Positions 16,329 to 24,637 of a DNA stretch of 59,873 nt are shown here, piece after piece. The DNA lies in assembly GCA_016866215.1 (NCBI GenBank), contig VGNE01000019.1, positions 1 through 59,873 on the forward strand, in the 5' to 3' direction. The position numbers and the translations under genes were made by a program. The stretch comes from Chloroflexota bacterium (GTDB lineage Bacteria; Chloroflexota; Anaerolineae; Anaerolineales; Villigracilaceae). Positions within the stretch are counted from its first letter, which is position 1. Every line of letters starts with the position of its first letter. Under the pieces are notes generated by a model. It did not search any database. It saw nothing but the letters and a program-made list of their open reading frames with translations, and was not told the DNA's origin.

Positions 16329-16350
16329 CAGATATTTCGAAATTCAAATT

Positions 16351-16470
16351 CACCAGAGATGAACGGGGATAAACAAAGATTTTTGGTTCGCAAATATCAA
16401 ATAGACACAATATTATCTATCGAGAAAAATCTACGTTTATCTTTGTTCATCCCCGGTTAACCTTTGGGTT
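16351..16470. repeat. Imperfect inverted repeat between ribA remnant and oxidoreductase
   Basis: Arms of about 30 bases (GATGAACGGGGATAAACAAAG and its near complement) around an AT-rich centre. It resembles the cassette-end repeats around the GxxExxY gene in general composition but encloses no gene. It lies between convergent genes and may also end transcription. Confidence 0.5.
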
Positions 16471-16482
16471 TTCAAACACTTT

Positions 16483-17124
16483 TTAACCAAATCTTTCCTC
16501 ACGCCAGACATCTGCGCGGTTGTGATAACCAGCCTGTTCCCAGAAACCGCGTTTATCAGAAGACATAAACTCCAAAGACCTGATCCATTTTGCGCCTTTC
16601 CACAAATAGGGAGTTTCAAGGTCTTCACGCCCTGGGATAAAGCCCACCATGCCTCGCAATGGATAGCCGTGATCGGCCGTGATCGCCTCACCGTTAAAAT
16701 GAGTCGCCAGCAGGAAGTTATCCTGCAAGACCACCTCAAGCGGCAAGTTGACCGTAAAGCCGTATTCGGCATGTTGCATGACATGTGTAGCATTTGGTTT
16801 GATCTTGATCAATCCATTTTCCACGAGGATCTTCACGGAAACGCCTTCCCAGGTCGTATCGAATTTGCTCCAGCGCGTGACACAATGCAGGTCCATTTTT
16901 ATGGTTGTGCGCGGCAGTTGGTTGAACTCAACCCAGCTCCATCTTTTTTCCTCTTCCACTTGGCCCCACACGCGGAAATCCCAGGTGGCGGCATCGAACA
17001 TCGGCACAGGCCCATAATGCAGGACGGGGAATTTCTGGGTCAATGACTGGCCGGGGGGCAGCCGCCCCTCCGCGCGGACGCGCTCCTCCTCCTTGCGGCG
17101 GTCCATACCTTCAAATTGGAACAT
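16483..17124 (-). CDS. Sulfite-oxidase-like molybdopterin protein
   Basis: A 213-residue single-domain molybdopterin protein of the sulfite-oxidase fold. The Mo-ligating cysteine is predicted at C81 (DLHCVTRWS), and the C-terminus has the usual SSDKRGFWEQAGYHNRADVW block of bacterial sulfite-oxidase-like proteins. No signal peptide is visible, so it is probably cytoplasmic. Substrate unknown. AGGTGAG lies seven bases before the ATG. A moaA gene for cofactor synthesis is in the same window at 42.5 kb. Confidence 0.82.
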   Translation of the reverse strand: MFQFEGMDRRKEEERVRAEGRLPPGQSLTQKFPVLHYGPVPMFDAATWDFRVWGQVEEEKRWSWVEFNQLPRTTIKMDLHCVTRWSKFDTTWEGVSVKILVENGLIKIKPNATHVMQHAEYGFTVNLPLEVVLQDNFLLATHFNGEAITADHGYPLRGMVGFIPGREDLETPYLWKGAKWIRSLEFMSSDKRGFWEQAGYHNRADVWREERFG

Positions 17125-17228
17125 AACTCACCTCACTCTGTAAAATGAACAAATCCAGCATTGAATAGACTTAGCTTGTCCATTTGATGTTACTTTTAAA
17201 AGATTATAGTTTTCTTAACTTGCTGTCC

Positions 17229-17347
17229 CGTCATTGCGAGGGCGTTCTTGTTCTCCCTGGCACCGCCCGCCAGGGCAGGTGTGCCCGAAGCAATCTTGCA
17301 CACAGTTGGGATGCTTCGTCGCCAAAAGATGGCTCCTCGCAATGACG
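17229..17347. mobile_element. Complete CGTCATTGCGAGG element
   Basis: A 119-bp non-coding block with perfect 13-bp terminal inverted repeats CGTCATTGCGAGG / CCTCGCAATGACG and internal short hairpins (CCCTGGC/GCCAGGG). It occupies the intergenic space between divergent genes. Related copies or ends are at 15866, 35252 and 48985. Confidence 0.8.
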
Positions 17348-17404
17348 TACCAAATCACAAGTATAGATGGAAAAAGTGGGCAGGTCAAATTCGGGTAACC
17401 CTCT

Positions 17405-17410
17405 TATAAT
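17405..17410 (+). promoter_or_regulatory. Candidate -10 box for the channel gene
   Basis: TATAAT 29 bases before the ATG, with CAGGAG as ribosome binding site between them. No good -35 box. Confidence 0.35.
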
Positions 17411-17439
17411 GAATAAATATCAAGGCGTCAGGAGAAGAA

Positions 17440-19335
17440 ATGAAATCACCTACTATTAAAAAACGTTTTCAATATTGGTTCGATAATTATATGTCGCGCG
17501 GCACAGGCGCATTGATCACCGCATTATTCATGCTTTCCGGGTTGATCATATTTACTGTTGCAGCGTTGGTAAAGATCACGGGAAATGCTCCTGATGATAT
17601 GAGCCTGCTTCAATTGGCATGGATGGCACTCCTGCGCACACTTGATTCAGGCACCATGGGCGGCGACACGGGCAGTTTCTTCTTCCTGTTCATGATGCTG
17701 GTTGTCACATTTGGCGGCATATTCGTCGTCAGCGCGTTAATCGGTATTATCAACAACGGCCTCGAAGATAAACTCGATGAGTTACGTAAAGGGCGCTCGG
17801 CGGTATTGGAGAACGATCACACCCTCATCCTCGGCTGGACGCCGCAGATATTCACCATCATCTCCGAACTTGTGCTTGCGAACGAGAGTCGCAAGAGCGG
17901 AGCGGTCATCGTCATATTGGCAGACCATGACAAGGTCGGGATGGAGGATGCGATCCATGAACGTGTCCCCGATACAAAGAATACCCGCGTCATTTGCCGC
18001 TCGGGGAGTCCCAATGATCTGACCGATCTTGAAATTGCCAGCCCGCATACCGCGCGTTCCATCATCGTTCTCCCTGAAGGCGCCGATCCCGATACGCATG
18101 TCATCAAGTCTGTGTTGGCGCTGACCAACAATCCCAACCGCCGCGCAGAGCCATATCACATCGTTACACAAATTCACGATCCCACGAACCTGGACGTGGT
18201 CAAGATGATCGGCACAAAAGACCTCGTGCAGCCCATCCTCGCCAACGACCTGATCGCGCGCGTGGTGGCGCAGACCTCGCGCCAAAGCGGTCTTTCCCTC
18301 GTCTACACCGAGTTGATGAATTTTGGCGGCGATGAAATTTATTTCAAGCAGGAGCCTGCGCTTTCGGGTAAAACTTTTGGCGATGCGCTACATGCCTATG
18401 AAACATCCACTTTGATGGGTATTCGCAAAGCGGATGGAACCATCGCATTGAGTCCATCCATGGACACACGTATTCAGTCCGGTGACCAGGTCTTCGTGCT
18501 ATCTGCTGACGAGGATAAGATCAATCTATCCGGACTTTCCCGCATCCCACTTGACGAAAGCCTGATCCAAATTAGTGGAAAGGCTTCCCGCCCGAAGCCT
18601 GAACGGGCGCTTATCCTCGGTTGGAACCGCTCCGGTTCAACCATCATTCGCGAGTTGGATAACTATGTTGCCAAAGGCTCACAAATCACTGTGGTTTCAG
18701 ATATTGTCAACCTTGAAAAAAAGATCCGTCTTGATAATGGTAAACTTAAAAATCAAAAGATCGCAGTTCGGGAAGGCAACATCCATGACCGTGCTTTGCT
18801 TGAAAAACTTGGAGCCTCGGAATATGATCATGTCATCGTTCTGGCATACAGCCATCTCGGGCAACAGGAAGCGGATGCAATTACGCTGATTACGTTGTTA
18901 CATCTGCGTGACATTGCCGAACGAGATGAAACACCATTCTCCATCATCAGTGAAATGCTGGACCTGCGAAATCGTGAACTCGCCGAAGCCGCCAAAGTGG
19001 ATGACTTCATTGTCAGCGAACATCTCATAAGTTTAATGATGGCACAACTTTCCGAAAACGCCGAACTCATGGATGTATTTACCGATATCTTTGACCCCGA
19101 AGGCGCAGAGATCTATCTCAAGCCGATCAGCGACTATGTGGCAACAGGCCAACCTGTAAATTTCTACACCGTCACAGAAGCCGCTCGCAGACGCAGCGAG
19201 ACCGCCCTCGGTTATCGCTTAATGAGTGAAAGCCATGACTCAGAGAAAGCATACGGCGTTCATACCAACCCGAAGAAATCCAAGAAAGTATCTTTTACAT
19301 CAGAAGATAAAGTGATCGTGATCGCGGAGGGTTAA
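17440..19335 (+). CDS. CASTOR/POLLUX-like ion channel with RCK-type domains
   Basis: A 631-residue membrane protein. An N-terminal helix pair (about residues 22-45 and 85-105) brackets a pore-like segment with RTLDSGTMGGDTGS. It is followed by two NAD-binding regulatory domains: the first around LILGWTPQIFTIISEL, the second around ALILGWNRSGSTIIREL. This layout is that of plant CASTOR/POLLUX channels and their bacterial relatives, which pass monovalent or divalent cations. The ion is not known here. The start has AGGAG at good spacing. It is monocistronic, with a palindromic repeat at its end. Confidence 0.82.
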   Translation: MKSPTIKKRFQYWFDNYMSRGTGALITALFMLSGLIIFTVAALVKITGNAPDDMSLLQLAWMALLRTLDSGTMGGDTGSFFFLFMMLVVTFGGIFVVSALIGIINNGLEDKLDELRKGRSAVLENDHTLILGWTPQIFTIISELVLANESRKSGAVIVILADHDKVGMEDAIHERVPDTKNTRVICRSGSPNDLTDLEIASPHTARSIIVLPEGADPDTHVIKSVLALTNNPNRRAEPYHIVTQIHDPTNLDVVKMIGTKDLVQPILANDLIARVVAQTSRQSGLSLVYTELMNFGGDEIYFKQEPALSGKTFGDALHAYETSTLMGIRKADGTIALSPSMDTRIQSGDQVFVLSADEDKINLSGLSRIPLDESLIQISGKASRPKPERALILGWNRSGSTIIRELDNYVAKGSQITVVSDIVNLEKKIRLDNGKLKNQKIAVREGNIHDRALLEKLGASEYDHVIVLAYSHLGQQEADAITLITLLHLRDIAERDETPFSIISEMLDLRNRELAEAAKVDDFIVSEHLISLMMAQLSENAELMDVFTDIFDPEGAEIYLKPISDYVATGQPVNFYTVTEAARRRSETALGYRLMSESHDSEKAYGVHTNPKKSKKVSFTSEDKVIVIAEG

Positions 19336-19346
19336 TGTTAATTCTT

Positions 19347-19383
19347 AAAAGTGACAGTCACCTTTAAGGTGACTGTCACTTTT
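19347..19383. repeat. Nested palindrome, copy 3 (37 bp)
   Basis: Perfect 18-bp arms (AAAAGTGACAGTCACCTT) around one base, between convergent genes. The stop codon TGA of pxpA lies inside the right arm. T-runs on both sides are short but make this the most terminator-like of the four copies. Confidence 0.9.
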
Positions 19384-20107
19384 TCAATCCCATAACTTCA
19401 ATTCCATTTTTGATTAAAGTTTCGCGAAGCAACTTTGCATTCTCGGACGCATGTGGATGATCTCCATGCAGGCATAACGTATCCACGCCTACAATTCTTT
19501 CCCCAAACAAAATCCCCTCCCTGATTAATTTCAACGCATTGTTAGCGACCACTTCAGGCGACTCGATCACCGCCCCCGGTTGACTGCGTGACATTAACGT
19601 ACCATCCGGATTGTAGGCCCGGTCAGGGAATCCCTCGCCTGCAACCTTGATCCCTAATGCGAGACCCGCCTCACACAACCGTGAGCCTGCCAGCCCAACC
19701 AGAATTAAATCCACGCTGAAAGATCTTACAGCGCGCGCGATGGCATCAGCCAGCCCGCGATCCTTTGCCGCCTGGTTGTACAACGCCCCATGCGGCTTGA
19801 CATGCGTCAGCGCAACATGTTCCGCTTTCGCTATCCCGGCCAATGTTTGAATTTGATATAAAACAATTGCTTCGGCTTCCTGTGCTGAAACATCCATTTC
19901 ATGCCTGCCAAAGTTCTGCCTGTCATTCCAACCTGGATGCGCTCCGACGTTCACGCCAAATGGCTTTGCAAGCCGCACCGCAGCCCGCATTACATCCGCA
20001 TCCCCAGCATGGAATCCGCAGGCGATATTGGCGGATGTGATGTAGGGCATAATGGCTTCATCATTGCCAACGGCTTCGCCAAGATCACAATTCAAATCTA
20101 TTTTCAT
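19376..20107 (-). CDS. pxpA: 5-oxoprolinase subunit PxpA
   Basis: LamB/YcsF family protein of 243 aa, subunit A of the ATP-dependent 5-oxoprolinase that opens 5-oxoproline to glutamate. Diagnostic segments are DLNCDLGEAVGND at the start, ACGFHAGDADVM, NVGAHPGWNDRQNFGR, HVKPHGALYN and LCLHGDHPHA near the end. It is the last gene of the pxpB-pxpC-pxpA run. Its stop codon falls inside a palindromic repeat. Confidence 0.93.
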   Translation of the reverse strand: MKIDLNCDLGEAVGNDEAIMPYITSANIACGFHAGDADVMRAAVRLAKPFGVNVGAHPGWNDRQNFGRHEMDVSAQEAEAIVLYQIQTLAGIAKAEHVALTHVKPHGALYNQAAKDRGLADAIARAVRSFSVDLILVGLAGSRLCEAGLALGIKVAGEGFPDRAYNPDGTLMSRSQPGAVIESPEVVANNALKLIREGILFGERIVGVDTLCLHGDHPHASENAKLLRETLIKNGIEVMGLKK

Positions 20108-20121
20108 AATTCACCAATTAT

Positions 20122-20160
20122 TATGTCACTCTCCCGATGTCCTTCGGGAGGATGACATTC
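20122..20160. repeat. Short hairpin between pxpC and pxpA
   Basis: TGTCACTCTCCCGATGTCC with its partner GGGAGGATGACA; the inner stem is CCCGA/TTCGGG. It fills most of the 54-base gap between pxpC and pxpA and resembles the ends of the TGTCATTCTGAG repeat upstream of thrS. Confidence 0.5.
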
Positions 20161-20161
20161 T

Positions 20162-21139
20162 TTATTGGTATGGGGTTTTCAAAGAATTGCAAACTTCACG
20201 ATAATTCTCCTGTGCTTTTTCCACTGTGATTTCTTTGAATCTAATTTTACTTACTCCGGCTTCGCATTGTGCCAGCAAGGGAAAATCTGCGCGGATGACG
20301 TTTGCAATTTTGGGATAGCCGCCTGTTGTGGGAGCATCAGCCATCATCACGATCGGCTGTCCATTCGCAGGGATTTGCACACTGCCCATTGTCATGCCTT
20401 CCGAGATCAAATCCGCACTTGCGAGATGTGTGATGCTTTGTGCCGAGGACGGCACAAGGAGCGAGGATGATTCCTGCGCTGTCCTCGGCACAGGCTCCAG
20501 CCGATAGCCCATGCGGTCAAACGAATTGCTCAAGGTATATTCGCTTTCATAAAAAGTTTGAATGCCATCTTTAGTGAACTTATCTTGTTGCGGGCCTGAG
20601 ATCACTTCAATTACAGGAGATTGACTGTAGTTCATATACTTCTTAACCGGAAAATTCTGCGCCGCAAGTTTTCCTAATTCATTCGCAGGCTTTCCGGTTT
20701 GCAGAATATCGCCTGTGCAAATGGCAGATCCCAATCCGCCCCGCAAATAAGTTGACCTTGAGCCTAAAATGGATGGAGTCACAAATCCGCCGGCAATTGC
20801 AAGATATGCCCAATTGCCCCCGCATATTTTCTTAACATGCACATGCCAGCCCGCGCGCACATAGAATGATGTCCATAATGGGAATGTCCAGATATAGTTT
20901 ACAACTTCAAAACCTGCGCCAGTGACCGCCAGAACACAATCGCGTTTTGCGCGGAAGACTGCTTCGCCTAAACCGATTTCAATCACTGCGGAATCTGTTG
21001 TATTGTTTACCAAGGAATTCGCAACACGATGTGCAAACCAATCCATGGGGCCTGAGAAAGGCACACCATAACTTTGCCAGCCGCGCCTGCCAGAATCTTG
21101 AAAAGTGACCAGTCCTGAAACATCCAACACTTCAAGCAT
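20162..21139 (-). CDS. pxpC: 5-oxoprolinase subunit PxpC
   Basis: Biotin-dependent-carboxyltransferase-like protein (KipA/PxpC family) of 325 aa. The N-terminal GLVTFQDSGRRGWQSYGVPF, then SGPMDWFAHRVANSLV and a later LRGGLG block are typical. It works with PxpB and PxpA in cleaving 5-oxoproline. It starts six bases after the pxpB stop, so the genes are co-transcribed; no strong ribosome binding site is seen, suggesting coupling. Confidence 0.92.
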   Translation of the reverse strand: MLEVLDVSGLVTFQDSGRRGWQSYGVPFSGPMDWFAHRVANSLVNNTTDSAVIEIGLGEAVFRAKRDCVLAVTGAGFEVVNYIWTFPLWTSFYVRAGWHVHVKKICGGNWAYLAIAGGFVTPSILGSRSTYLRGGLGSAICTGDILQTGKPANELGKLAAQNFPVKKYMNYSQSPVIEVISGPQQDKFTKDGIQTFYESEYTLSNSFDRMGYRLEPVPRTAQESSSLLVPSSAQSITHLASADLISEGMTMGSVQIPANGQPIVMMADAPTTGGYPKIANVIRADFPLLAQCEAGVSKIRFKEITVEKAQENYREVCNSLKTPYQ

Positions 21140-21145
21140 GTTCGT

Positions 21146-21826
21146 TTATTCTGGAGTCACTGGCAGCAAGCTGTCGGATTTCAGAGGTTCCAAAGGAATG
21201 AATTTCACCACATCTCCGTCTGAAAAAAGAAAGGGCGTGCCACTCGATGGGTCAAATAAAGTAAGCGAAGTCCAGCCGATCAAATGCCAGCCGCCGGGTG
21301 AGTCAAGCGGATAGATTCCCGTCTGTGAACCAGCGATGGCGACAGTACCTGCGCGCACCAAGGTCCGTGGGGTTTGCAGGCGCGGCAGGATCAGCCGTTC
21401 ATCCAGAGTACCCATGTATGGGAAGCCCGGTGTGAAGCCCATCATGTACACCGTATATTCACGTTCACTATGGATGCGGATTACGTCAGAGGGGGAAATG
21501 CCTTTTGATCTGGCAACAGCTTCAAGGTCCAGACCCGATGCGCCGCCGTATCTTACCGGGACCTCAAGCCTGCGAGGCGTCCGATGAAAGGACTCATCCA
21601 ACTGAGTCGTTTTATCCCGCACCCAATCTGCGACCTGATCAAACGTCAAAGTTAATGGATCGTAGTGAATCAATAAAGTGGAATATGCGGGGACAGTTTC
21701 GAGAATGCCTGTGATGGTGTTGGTATGCAAAAGCGCGTTGAGCGTGTGCACACGTCCATTGAGCGCGGGGTTGATTTCATCGCCGAGTTGGAGGAGCACA
21801 GCAGAATCACCAAGCGGCTTGAGCAT
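21146..21826 (-). CDS. pxpB: 5-oxoprolinase subunit PxpB
   Basis: KipI/PxpB family protein of 226 aa. Typical segments are the N-terminal GDSAVLLQLG, the YGGASGLDLEAVA block, and GFTPGFPYMGTLDERL followed by PGGWHLIGWT. The start was placed at MLKPLGDSAV because the longer frame overlaps the upstream methyltransferase gene. Only two bases separate its ATG from that gene's TAA, implying translational coupling with the RlmD-like gene. Confidence 0.92.
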   Translation of the reverse strand: MLKPLGDSAVLLQLGDEINPALNGRVHTLNALLHTNTITGILETVPAYSTLLIHYDPLTLTFDQVADWVRDKTTQLDESFHRTPRRLEVPVRYGGASGLDLEAVARSKGISPSDVIRIHSEREYTVYMMGFTPGFPYMGTLDERLILPRLQTPRTLVRAGTVAIAGSQTGIYPLDSPGGWHLIGWTSLTLFDPSSGTPFLFSDGDVVKFIPLEPLKSDSLLPVTPE

Positions 21827-21828
21827 GG

Positions 21829-23145
21829 TTAGATGAGTTCGAAAATTGAAATTGATTCGATGTGATAGGTTTGGGGAAAGAGGTCGAAGGGAGTCACTTC
21901 CGCCAAACGATAGCCCCCGGGGATGAGCCGCGCTGCGTCGCGCGCCAGCGTGGACGGATCGCATGAGACATAGGCGATGACTTGCGGCTTGATGTTGATG
22001 ATGGCATCCAAGGCGTGTTTTTCGATGCCTGCACGGGGAGGGTCAATGATCATGTGGGTCGGATTGGCAATCCGACTTACCATTGCTAGCAGGATTTCTT
22101 CGGCTGTGCCTTCGTATAAATCCACGTTGTCGAATTCATCGAGGTTGAATTCAAAATCTTCACAGGCGGATGGGGATGACTCGATGCCAATGACTTTTGC
22201 ATAATTCGAAGCGAGAAATTTACTGAACAAACCAGCGCCGCAATAAACATCAAGTAAATTAGTTGACAGGGAAACACGCGCAAGCGGACACGTGAGGAGA
22301 TACTCCACCATTTTCTCTGCCATCTTTCCATTGACTTGAAAGAAGGAAGCGGCAGAGACGCGGAAATCCTTATTCAAGATGTTGATGAAAAGATGATCAC
22401 GCCCGGCAATGACGACGGGATGGTCTTCGTAAATATGCACCACCGAAATATCGGCTTCAATTTCGAGTTCGGGCGTTTCGTCTGTTTCGGATTCGAGCAC
22501 GAGCATCAATTCATCACCCTGCCCACAGCGCAGGGAGACACGCTCAATATCCTTGTTCGATTCAAAATGTAATTCAGGCCAGAAAGTATTGATACTTGTT
22601 TCCGGTAGGTGACATTCTTCAATTGCCCTCACCACTTCGACAGGCTCAGTGCACCGCCTGCCCTCTCCCGAAGGGAGAGGAAAAATATAGCCAAGTTTGC
22701 CGTCTTCGGTGAGATGAAATTGCATGTGGTTGCGATAATTCCATTCCAGCGGCGATGCCTCCATCGCCTTGACAGGCGGGTTTTCGATTTTCCCGATGCG
22801 ATGTAATTGATCGCGCAGGATTTCTGTTTTTGCTTGTAATTGTTTTTCGTAAGACATGTTTTGGTAATGACAACCGCCGCAGGCCCTCATCCCTGCCCCT
22901 TCTCCCGGGGGGAGAGGGGAAAAGAAGTGTTTGCATTTCGGTTCAATGCGTTCTGGCGAGGCTTGCAATACTTCCAGTAATTGCCCGCGCGCAAAACTTT
23001 GTTTTTCCTGTGTCAACCGCACACGCACAAGTTCGCCCGGCAATCCAAACGGCACAAAAACGGCGCGGCCGTCGGGCAGTCGCCCCATGGCGTCGCCGCC
23101 GTAAGTGAGTTTTTCGAGGTTGATTTCATAAAAAGGTTCAGACAT
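21829..23145 (-). CDS. RlmD/TrmA-family rRNA uracil-C5 methyltransferase
   Basis: A 438-residue SAM-dependent RNA methyltransferase with an N-terminal TRAM domain (1-60), an Fe-S region and a C-terminal methyltransferase domain (FFQVN, LDVYCGAGLFS, IDPPRAGI and the catalytic Cys in SCDPSTLARD). All four likely Fe-S ligands are kept: C71, C89, C92 and C178. Two in-frame repeat insertions surround them. One (residues about 75-88, SPLPPGEGAGMRA) stretches the first Cys-to-CGGC gap from the usual 5 residues to 17. The second (about 155-173, ending in RRCTEPVEVV) precedes C178. The exact target uridine is not predicted. Confidence 0.88.
   Translation of the reverse strand: MSEPFYEINLEKLTYGGDAMGRLPDGRAVFVPFGLPGELVRVRLTQEKQSFARGQLLEVLQASPERIEPKCKHFFSPLPPGEGAGMRACGGCHYQNMSYEKQLQAKTEILRDQLHRIGKIENPPVKAMEASPLEWNYRNHMQFHLTEDGKLGYIFPLPSGEGRRCTEPVEVVRAIEECHLPETSINTFWPELHFESNKDIERVSLRCGQGDELMLVLESETDETPELEIEADISVVHIYEDHPVVIAGRDHLFINILNKDFRVSAASFFQVNGKMAEKMVEYLLTCPLARVSLSTNLLDVYCGAGLFSKFLASNYAKVIGIESSPSACEDFEFNLDEFDNVDLYEGTAEEILLAMVSRIANPTHMIIDPPRAGIEKHALDAIINIKPQVIAYVSCDPSTLARDAARLIPGGYRLAEVTPFDLFPQTYHIESISIFELI
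22626..22680. repeat. Composite repeat inside the RlmD-like gene (B)
   Basis: CTTCGACAGGCTCAG followed after 11 bases by the hairpin CCCTCTCCCGAAGGGAGAGG. The same two blocks in the same order occur in the intergenic MITE-like element at 7661-7707. Translated in frame in this gene. Confidence 0.85.
22882..22922. repeat. Repeat inside the RlmD-like gene (A)
   Basis: A CCCTCATCCCTGCCCC block followed by the hairpin CTTCTCCCGGGGGGAGAGG, lying between the codons of the first and second Fe-S cysteines and read in frame. Confidence 0.75.
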
Positions 23146-23148
23146 TTT

Positions 23149-23304
23149 TTAGTATTCATCCAAAAATTCATCTGCATCCAACAAGTTGAATTCCTGAATT
23201 GACAAATCATAATATTCGGCGCGCATTGACAAAACCGCCCACCACATCTGGAAGCGGGGGACAAGTTGCTGCAAATGTGAAATGATGGCTGAATTGATGT
23301 TCAT
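23149..23304 (-). CDS. Small acidic protein, 51 aa
   Basis: A short frame starting MNINSAIISHLQQ and ending LLDADEFLDEY, three bases before the start of the RlmD-like gene. A TATAAT box (23312-23317, minus strand) lies eight bases before its ATG and there is no ribosome binding site, which again suggests a leaderless message. The composition is protein-like (amphipathic helix, Trp pair, acidic tail). I recognise no family. Could be chance, but position and promoter favour a real gene heading the RlmD-pxp operon. Confidence 0.5.
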   Translation of the reverse strand: MNINSAIISHLQQLVPRFQMWWAVLSMRAEYYDLSIQEFNLLDADEFLDEY

Positions 23305-23364
23305 GCTTGATATTATAACGGCAGCCAATGCGCTGCCGCCAGGCCAGGTTTGTCACTCTAACAA

Positions 23365-23398
23365 AAAGAGGAAAGACGTTTTAGGGTCTTTCCTCTTT
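23365..23398 (-). terminator. Terminator of the sortase unit
   Basis: A 13-bp perfect stem (AAAGAGGAAAGAC) with an 8-base loop; on the minus strand it ends in a T-run. It follows the 54-residue gene. Confidence 0.85.
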
Positions 23399-23415
23399 AT
23401 TCTTTTCTTAATTTT

Positions 23416-23580
23416 TTATTTCAGGAAGAATGAAAGTGCCACGAGTACAACGATGAAAAAGCCTGCAAGCGCGCCAATGCGCTTGAGGTCTTTTCTGACC
23501 ATGCTGTAATCGGGGTTGAATTCTGCTCGCATTGCGGGGATGTTTGCAATGGGGGTGGAGCGTTTATTTTTTTTTGCCAT
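23416..23580 (-). CDS. Small single-helix membrane protein, 54 aa
   Basis: Starts MAKKNKRSTPIANIPAMR and ends with a membrane helix (GALAGFFIVVLVALSFFLK). GGAG precedes the ATG. It begins nine bases after the sortase stop codon and shares its terminator, so it is probably co-transcribed. N-terminus inside, helix at the C-terminus. No family recognised. Confidence 0.72.
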   Translation of the reverse strand: MAKKNKRSTPIANIPAMRAEFNPDYSMVRKDLKRIGALAGFFIVVLVALSFFLK

Positions 23581-23589
23581 TTTATTCTC

Positions 23590-24501
23590 CTAATTTTGTA
23601 ATCGCGCAAAGACAACAATGCGCTGATTGTTGACAAGATATGGGTAACACGAAATGAGAGTGACCGTCGGTGAGCCGGTGGAGGCCATCACTTCCACTGC
23701 GGTGGGTTCGACCAAAACAGTTCGATCTACCACATAAACAAATTGCCTTTGTTGTGTGTAGATGATGACCTGATCGCCGGGCACGAGCCGATCCAAATAG
23801 CGGAAGATTTCGCCGTAGACATCATTGTGCGCTGAGAGCACCACGTTTCCATCGTGACCCGGATCTGGGGAGCCAATATATTTGCCGACTCCCTTCTTGA
23901 GCTGTTCCCACCCATCTCCCTGCACAATGGGCGCATCTATGTCGAGCGCCGGGATCTGAATGCGGACGGCCTGGTCGGGCGCTGAGGTTGGGATGGGAAT
24001 GTTCGCCAACGACTGCACCATGGGCAGAAGATGAGCTGGGATCTCCGCATCGTTGGGGCGTGTGTTGCCTTGCGCGTCCGGCGGGGTGTGACCTGAAGGC
24101 AATACCACTACCATGACCAAAGGCGTGGGTGTGACGGTTTCTGGATTGAGCGCGGCAACCACTTCGTTGTTAAGGGTTCGAAGCAAGCCAAGTCCATTGA
24201 GGAGCACGACCACCAAACCTATCACTGCGAGAACTTCCACACTGAGCAGGGCGCGGTCCATGAACCTGCGGCGCGGGCTGGCGGAAACAGGCTCGGGGGT
24301 GGACTCTGTTGCCTCGGTAATATCAATTACGGGCGCGGAGAGAGGCGCATCACCGTCAGGCAGATCTGGCGCAACGGAGACGACTCGCCCAGTGCGGCGA
24401 TAATGTTCCAATCTATCCTTGCGTGCGCCGCGCCGCTTCTCCACCAACAAGCGGCGGAGTTCTTCAACGGACAGGTCTTCGGGCGCTTTTCTGCGAGCCA
24501 T
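23590..24501 (-). CDS. Sortase
   Basis: A 303-residue transpeptidase-type sortase. The N-terminal 75 residues are charged and cytoplasmic, followed by a membrane helix (about 85-105), a Thr/Pro linker and the sortase barrel. The catalytic His lies in LSAHNDVYGEIF, the Cys in TLISCYPY and the Arg in NNQRIVV. It may anchor surface proteins or link pilin-like subunits, but I see no LPxTG-type substrate in this window. The start was set at MARRKAPEDL; TATAAT ends nine bases before it and no ribosome binding site is visible. An initiation six codons earlier at TTG is possible. Confidence 0.87.
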   Translation of the reverse strand: MARRKAPEDLSVEELRRLLVEKRRGARKDRLEHYRRTGRVVSVAPDLPDGDAPLSAPVIDITEATESTPEPVSASPRRRFMDRALLSVEVLAVIGLVVVLLNGLGLLRTLNNEVVAALNPETVTPTPLVMVVVLPSGHTPPDAQGNTRPNDAEIPAHLLPMVQSLANIPIPTSAPDQAVRIQIPALDIDAPIVQGDGWEQLKKGVGKYIGSPDPGHDGNVVLSAHNDVYGEIFRYLDRLVPGDQVIIYTQQRQFVYVVDRTVLVEPTAVEVMASTGSPTVTLISCYPYLVNNQRIVVFARLQN

Positions 24502-24510
24502 AGCGCAGGG

Positions 24511-24516
24511 ATTATA
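24511..24516 (-). promoter_or_regulatory. Candidate leaderless -10 box (sortase)
   Basis: TATAAT nine bases before the sortase ATG. It faces away from the tRNA promoter, which starts a few bases to the right. Confidence 0.4.
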
Positions 24517-24523
24517 CAAGGGA

Positions 24524-24552
24524 TTGTCAATTTTTGCGACACTCGTTATAAT
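24524..24552 (+). promoter_or_regulatory. Promoter of tRNA-Val
   Basis: TTGTCA, 17-base spacer, TATAAT. The predicted start is about five bases before the mature tRNA. Confidence 0.8.
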
Positions 24553-24563
24553 GTCAGTCCTTC

Positions 24564-24637
24564 GGGCGGGTAGCTCAGTTGGTTAGAGCATCGCGTTGAC
24601 ATCGCGAAGGTCGTAGGTTCGAGCCCTATTCCGCCCA
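24564..24637 (+). tRNA. tRNA-Val (GAC anticodon)
   Basis: A complete cloverleaf can be folded: 7-bp acceptor GGGCGGG/TCCGCCC, D-arm with AGCTCAGTTGGTTAGAGC, anticodon stem TCGCG/CGCGA with loop TTGACAT, and T-arm GTAGG-TTCGAGC-CCTAT. Anticodon GAC reads valine GUC/GUU. CCA is not encoded. It lies just upstream of the thrS T-box leader. Confidence 0.95.
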
